A stretch of 64,000 nucleotides of DNA from Shewanella livingstonensis. GTDB lineage: Bacteria > Pseudomonadota > Gammaproteobacteria > Enterobacterales > Shewanellaceae. Position numbers and translations under genes: made by a program. The notes beneath the pieces were generated by a model. The model was not told where the DNA came from. It did no database searches and saw nothing but the letters and a program-made list of their open reading frames with translations. Below, in pieces: positions 60,485 to 64,000 of this stretch (its first letter is position 1; every line of letters starts with the position of its first letter). The stretch spans positions 630,001-694,000 of the forward strand of contig NZ_CP034015.1 in assembly GCF_003855395.1 (NCBI RefSeq). The letters are read 5' to 3'.

Positions 60485-61090
60485 ATGAAATTGAAACAAC
60501 AAGGTTTTTCATTGATCGAGTTGGTCATTGTTATTGTCATCCTCGGTTTATTAGCCGCTACGGCGATCCCGCGTTTTTTGAATGTAACTGATGATGCCGA
60601 AGACGCAAGTGTAGATGGCGTGGCAGGTGGTTTAGCCACCGCGGTGAGTTTTGTGCGTGCACAATGGGAAGTGGATGGCCGACGTAATAGCAATGTTATT
60701 TTAGACGGCACTAATGTGTCATTAGATACGCGCTTTGGTTTTCCTACCGGTACAACCAATACTGATGCAACTTCAATGACCAATGAAACATGTCAGGAAG
60801 TATTTGATTCAGTGTTACAAAATGCACCTAGAAATGTTCTTTTTAATGAAGATGCTCGTAAACACCGTTATACCGTAAGAATGCAAAATGGTGTTGGTGG
60901 TTCGTCTACTAGTATTGATGGACAAACGGTCACAGGTCTTGATTTGTGTGTTTATCATCAGGTTGCTACTTTAGTACTTAATCAAACTTCGGGTGTTGCA
61001 GCTCCTGCTCCGGATTTAGATACCGTCGGTGCTAAAGGCGTTACATACAATGCAGGTACGGGTCAGGTCGTATCATTTACTAACAACTAA
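60485..61090 (+). CDS. mshB: MSHA prepilin-like protein MshB
   Basis: A 201-residue prepilin with leader MKLKQQG cleaved before FSLIELVIVIVILGLLAATA (Glu5 present). The body has VDGVAGGLATAVSFVRAQWEVDGR, a segment shared by MSHA pilins, and two cysteines (ETCQEVF and LCVYHQ). The usual MSHA order places mshB before mshA, as here. A minor or accessory pilin. Confidence 0.93.
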   Translation: MKLKQQGFSLIELVIVIVILGLLAATAIPRFLNVTDDAEDASVDGVAGGLATAVSFVRAQWEVDGRRNSNVILDGTNVSLDTRFGFPTGTTNTDATSMTNETCQEVFDSVLQNAPRNVLFNEDARKHRYTVRMQNGVGGSSTSIDGQTVTGLDLCVYHQVATLVLNQTSGVAAPAPDLDTVGAKGVTYNAGTGQVVSFTNN

Positions 61091-61174
61091 TTTGGTTTAT
61101 CACTTTTCCTAGTTATATTAATATTTATAGTTATAGTGAAGACAATTGATTTATTTTTATAGAGGCTATTTAAT

Positions 61175-61699
61175 ATGCAAAAACAACAAGGTTTTACATT
61201 AATCGAATTAGTGGTTGTGATCATTATTCTGGGTATTTTAGCGGTTACGGCAGCGCCGAAGTTTATTAACTTGCAAGGTGATGCTCGTGTTTCTGCGCTA
61301 AGTGGTTTAAAAGCTGCTATTCAAGGTGCAAACACATTAGTATATTCAAAAGCGGCTTTAGCGGGTCAAGAAAAAGCTATTGGAGCCGACGTTATTTTAT
61401 CGAGTGTTGCAGCTGACTCAGCTGCAACTCCTCCTGTAGTAGCTTCTAGCGTTAAAGTAAAAACTGATTATGGTTATTTGACTGCTACTTTAGATAACTT
61501 TAAAAATGCAATTGATTTAAGCGTTTCAGCAGGTACAGATCCTGGTGCGGCAGCAATCACGACTGATTGGGTTTTTGATGCAGCAACAGGCAGCTTTTGG
61601 CAAGCAGGGGCACCATCAACTTGTACTTTCACTTACACTGCAGCAACAGCAACATCTATCCCTGTTTATAGCGCTATGCCAGCAGCATCAGCTTGCTAA
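61175..61699 (+). CDS. mshA: MSHA major pilin MshA
   Basis: The 174-residue major pilin of the mannose-sensitive haemagglutinin pilus. The leader MQKQQG is cleaved before FTLIELVVVIIILGILAVTA (Glu5 present), then APKFINLQGDARVSALSGLKAAIQGAN, the typical MshA segment. Two cysteines near the C-terminus (STCTF and final ASAC) would form the D-region disulfide. The Ala/Ser-rich variable part (about 80-140) is where MshA differs between strains. A strong terminator follows 12 bases after the stop, which separates mshA from mshC. Confidence 0.96.
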   Translation: MQKQQGFTLIELVVVIIILGILAVTAAPKFINLQGDARVSALSGLKAAIQGANTLVYSKAALAGQEKAIGADVILSSVAADSAATPPVVASSVKVKTDYGYLTATLDNFKNAIDLSVSAGTDPGAAAITTDWVFDAATGSFWQAGAPSTCTFTYTAATATSIPVYSAMPAASAC

Positions 61700-61710
61700 T
61701 TTGATTTCAT

Positions 61711-61740
61711 TAAAAAACCTGCTTAGGCAGGTTTTTTTTT
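61711..61740 (+). terminator. mshA terminator
   Basis: AAAACCTGCTTAGGCAGGTTTT with nine T following: strong terminator after mshA, so pilin can be made in excess over mshC-mshP. Confidence 0.93.
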
Positions 61741-61935
61741 GAGTGTTTACAATGCATAAAACAATAGATTCTAATTAATAGGGTTAACTATAAAGTGATA
61801 TCATCTTAACAAAAAGCAGACAATCTTGGTTGTTTTTGCCATACTAAATCTTCAAGTATAAGTCTATGACATTATTATGGTTTAGCTTTGTTAGGTGTCG
61901 GAGTATTCATTGAGTCAAATGAGGAAATCATTACC

Positions 61936-62415
61936 GTGAGTCAACAACGCAATGTTCAGCTTGGCTTTACCTTGGTTGAATTGGTTACCACCATGATTTT
62001 GATTGGTATTATTGCTGTGGCGGTATTACCGCGTTTGATGTCTGATTCATCTTTTAGTGCCTATAGTTTACGCAGTGAATTTATCAGTGAATTACGCCAA
62101 GTTCAGCTTAAAGCGATGCAAAATACCGATCAGTGTTATCAAATTGATGTCACATCAAGCGGTTATACTTTACTTCATTTTAGCGCAAGAGCTGCTAGCT
62201 TATGTACAAACCAGGTACGTATAGAGCAACAACAAACCTTCAGTGGCAATGCCCACATCGCCTTAACCAGTAATGCTAGCCAAGTGTTTTCGATTACCTT
62301 TGACAGCTTAGGTCGCATGTTATCTCCGGCGTGTGCAGGTCATTGTTTTAATGTCGTAGCAGACGAAACCTTAGCCATTGCGGTTGAGTCAGAGGGGTAT
62401 ATTTATGCTCCGTAA
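61936..62415 (+). CDS. mshC: MSHA minor pilin MshC
   Basis: A 159-residue minor prepilin. The start is the GTG at 61936 (V/MSQQRNVQLG, cleaved before FTLVELVTTMILIGIIAVAV), with GAGGAA nine bases upstream; the frame is open upstream from 61888, but those 16 codons are not plausible as a leader. Glu5 is kept. The body is GspH/MshC-like (LRSEFISELRQVQLKAMQNTDQCYQIDVTSSGYTL). It overlaps the next gene by 11 bases. Confidence 0.9.
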   Translation: MSQQRNVQLGFTLVELVTTMILIGIIAVAVLPRLMSDSSFSAYSLRSEFISELRQVQLKAMQNTDQCYQIDVTSSGYTLLHFSARAASLCTNQVRIEQQQTFSGNAHIALTSNASQVFSITFDSLGRMLSPACAGHCFNVVADETLAIAVESEGYIYAP

Positions 62416-62935
62416 AACTCAATTTCATTGTTTATTAGCATCTACTCGTGGTTTTACCTTAATCGAACTTGTCATTGGTATGATGGTGATCGGCATTGCG
62501 ATAGTGATGCTCACTAGCATGCTATTTCCCCAAGCAGATAGAGCCGCTGCAACTCTACATAGGGTTCGTTCTGCTGAGTTAGCCCATTCAGTCATGAATG
62601 AGATTTGGGGTAAGCGCTATGATCAAAATACTAATTCCAATGGTGGTGTTCCCGCATGCAATGCTCCAACAGGCATTGTTTGTTCAGCGGCTCTTGGCAA
62701 GGATGGTGAAAGCCGCGACGATTTTAATGATGTTGATGATTATGATGGGTTAGATGAAACACAAAACATGCTCAACTCAAGCCAAACTTATGCCCAAGCC
62801 TATCCTCGTTATCAGTTGAACGTGTCAGTTGAATATCTTGATCCTGCGACTCAAGCAAAAAAGTTAATCACTGTCGATGTGACAACACCTGCCGGTGAAG
62901 TGATCACTTACCAAGCGGTAAGGAGTAATTACTAA
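62405..62935 (+). CDS. mshD: MSHA minor pilin MshD
   Basis: A 176-residue minor prepilin starting at the ATG at 62405 (MLRKTQFHCLLASTRG, cleaved before FTLIELVIGMMVIGIAIVML), with AGAGGGG eight bases upstream. Glu5 is present. The frame from 62378 would lie within mshC and is less likely. Conserved segment AELAHSVMNEIWGKRYDQNTN and an Asp-rich DDFNDVDDYDGL, a MshD-type (possibly calcium-binding) loop, follow. It overlaps mshC and is a base from mshO. Confidence 0.92.
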   Translation: MLRKTQFHCLLASTRGFTLIELVIGMMVIGIAIVMLTSMLFPQADRAAATLHRVRSAELAHSVMNEIWGKRYDQNTNSNGGVPACNAPTGIVCSAALGKDGESRDDFNDVDDYDGLDETQNMLNSSQTYAQAYPRYQLNVSVEYLDPATQAKKLITVDVTTPAGEVITYQAVRSNY

Positions 62936-63762
62936 TGTCACTTAGCAACCAAGGTAAATCTGCTGGTTTCACTTTAATTGAAATGGTTACGGTTATTCTA
63001 ATCTTAGGGATTATTGTTGTTGGGTTAAGTAGTTTTGTTATTTTTGGCACCCGCATTTTTGTTGAATCTAGTGCTGTTGATCAAGTGCTCAGTCAAAGCC
63101 GTTTTGGCATTGAACGGATGACCCGCGATATTCGCCGTGCGGTGCCCAACAGTATGCGAACGTTAACCGCAATCGATGGTAGTTTTCAGTGTTTGGAGTT
63201 GTTGCCTATTGCAGCCAGCACATCGTATCTTGATGCGCCATTTATGCCACAATCTGCGCAAAATACTTTAACCGCGATTAAAAGTATTCGTCCCATTAAT
63301 GCAGCTCAATCAGTGTTAATTTATCCTTTAATCAATAGCGAAATTTATAATCCGCAAGGGACTACCGCTAAACGATTTATTGTACAAAGTGTTGCTGAAT
63401 CTGGTGATAAACTGACGATAACCTTAACTCAAACCGTCCGCTTTACTGAGGCGTCGCCGCTAAAACGCTTATACGTTTCTGATAGTCCATTGAGCTACTG
63501 TTTTGTTAACAATGCCAGTAATGCTGAGCTGCGCCTATACCAAAACTATGGTTATAAGGTCGATCAGCCTACGCCCGCTACGATGGGTAATGGGGTGTTA
63601 ATGGCACAAAATGTCACCAATGCCTTAGCGGTTAATCCCGCGGTGATCTTGACTCCATCGACGTTGGTGACTAATGCAATAGTGCATTTACAGCCACTAT
63701 TTAGCGTTAATGGCGAAACGTTTCAATATCAACATCAAGTGCAGGTGATGAATGTTCCCTAA
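62935..63762 (+). CDS. mshO: MSHA minor pilin MshO
   Basis: A 275-residue minor prepilin. The leader MSLSNQGKSAG is cleaved before FTLIEMVTVILILGIIVVGL, with Glu5. The GspJ-like body has QSRFGIERMTRDIRRAVPNS and, near the end, segments with LFSVNGETFQYQHQVQVMNVP. It overlaps mshD by one base and mshP by 11 bases. Confidence 0.92.
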   Translation: MSLSNQGKSAGFTLIEMVTVILILGIIVVGLSSFVIFGTRIFVESSAVDQVLSQSRFGIERMTRDIRRAVPNSMRTLTAIDGSFQCLELLPIAASTSYLDAPFMPQSAQNTLTAIKSIRPINAAQSVLIYPLINSEIYNPQGTTAKRFIVQSVAESGDKLTITLTQTVRFTEASPLKRLYVSDSPLSYCFVNNASNAELRLYQNYGYKVDQPTPATMGNGVLMAQNVTNALAVNPAVILTPSTLVTNAIVHLQPLFSVNGETFQYQHQVQVMNVP

Positions 63763-64000
63763 GCTGAAATTAACCCAACATTCTCAACAAGGTAGTGCAC
63801 TAATCATTGGTGTGTTTGTACTCACGGTGATGTTTTTACTTGCGGCGAGTTTAATCCGTATTGTCGGTGATGCCGATGAGTCGGTGAACATGGAAGTGTG
63901 GGGGACTCGGGCATTATTTAGTGCCAATAGCGGTGCAGATGCGGCCCTTTCTGAGTTATTTCCGCTGCTAGGTTCAGTAGCTAATTGTACTAATGTTAGC
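63752..64000 (+). CDS. mshP: MSHA biogenesis protein MshP, partial (window edge)
   Basis: The first 83 codons only; the rest is beyond the window. It starts at the ATG at 63752, overlapping mshO (MFPKLKLTQHSQQGSALIIGVFVLTVMFLLAASLIRIVGD). A membrane helix at about 17-36 and ESVNMEVWGTRALFSANSGADAALSEL match MshP, a PilX-like component without the Glu5 prepilin hallmark. mshQ would be expected next. Confidence 0.85.
   Translation, partial: MFPKLKLTQHSQQGSALIIGVFVLTVMFLLAASLIRIVGDADESVNMEVWGTRALFSANSGADAALSELFPLLGSVANCTNVS

Overview
The window reads as chromosome of a Shewanella-like marine gammaproteobacterium. The reasons are the block pilA-pilB-pilC-pilD-coaE-zapD-yacG-mutT, the nadC / ampD-ampE / pdhR-aceE-aceF-lpdA / acnB order, the priA-argS-ftsN-hslV-hslU block, and a complete-looking MSHA pilus locus (mshH to mshP) with a split mshI. 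The DNA is moderately AT-rich. Species cannot be fixed from the sequence alone.

Layout. 1-2360: 3' two thirds of a 23S rRNA, a 5S rRNA and the rrn terminator. 2390-4260: two decayed IS630-family insertion sequences, one beside the other. 4290-10940 (minus strand): mutT, yacG, zapD, coaE and the type IV pilus genes pilD, pilC, pilB, pilA. 10941-15552: nadC and ampD-ampE, separated and bracketed by three arrays of CTAG-punctuated mini-hairpin repeats. 15505-22722: the pyruvate dehydrogenase region with a clear PdhR operator, a frameshifted pdhR, aceE, aceF and lpdA. 23069-29905: a very large periplasmic-sensor GGDEF/EAL protein and a PlpD-like patatin outer-membrane protein. 29919-33892: a fourth CTAG array, a HAD phosphatase gene whose stop codon lies in that array, and acnB. 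33948-35663: an imperfect inverted-repeat pair enclosing one gene for a SieB-like two-helix membrane protein. 35736-43403 (minus strand): a small lipoprotein, a DUF971 protein, hslU, hslV behind a good heat-shock promoter, ftsN, argS and priA. 43486-47952: two tandem FimV-like paralogues, rpmE and a malic enzyme gene. 48068-64000: the MSHA pilus locus, cut by the window edge inside mshP.

How the parts fit. Two type IV pilus machines are encoded. PilA/B/C/D lies in one operon, and PilD presumably processes the prepilins of both systems. MshA and its partners form the second machine. Cyclic-di-GMP is a recurring theme: MshE carries an N-terminal MshEN-type c-di-GMP-binding motif, MshH is a degenerate GGDEF/EAL protein, and the 1487-residue sensor has intact GGDEF and EAL motifs. 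The central-metabolism genes (pyruvate dehydrogenase, aconitase B, malic enzyme) are ordinary, but the PdhR repressor gene carries a one-base deletion.

The most unusual content is non-coding. Two repeat families with no shared length or arrangement are both built from tiny hairpins closed by GNA-type triloops (GCGNAGC, GGACGCAGTCC, GTGACGCAGTCAC, GGCCGCAGGCC). In the clearest array the stems stay constant while the loop bases vary. This is the best candidate in the window for an undescribed system.
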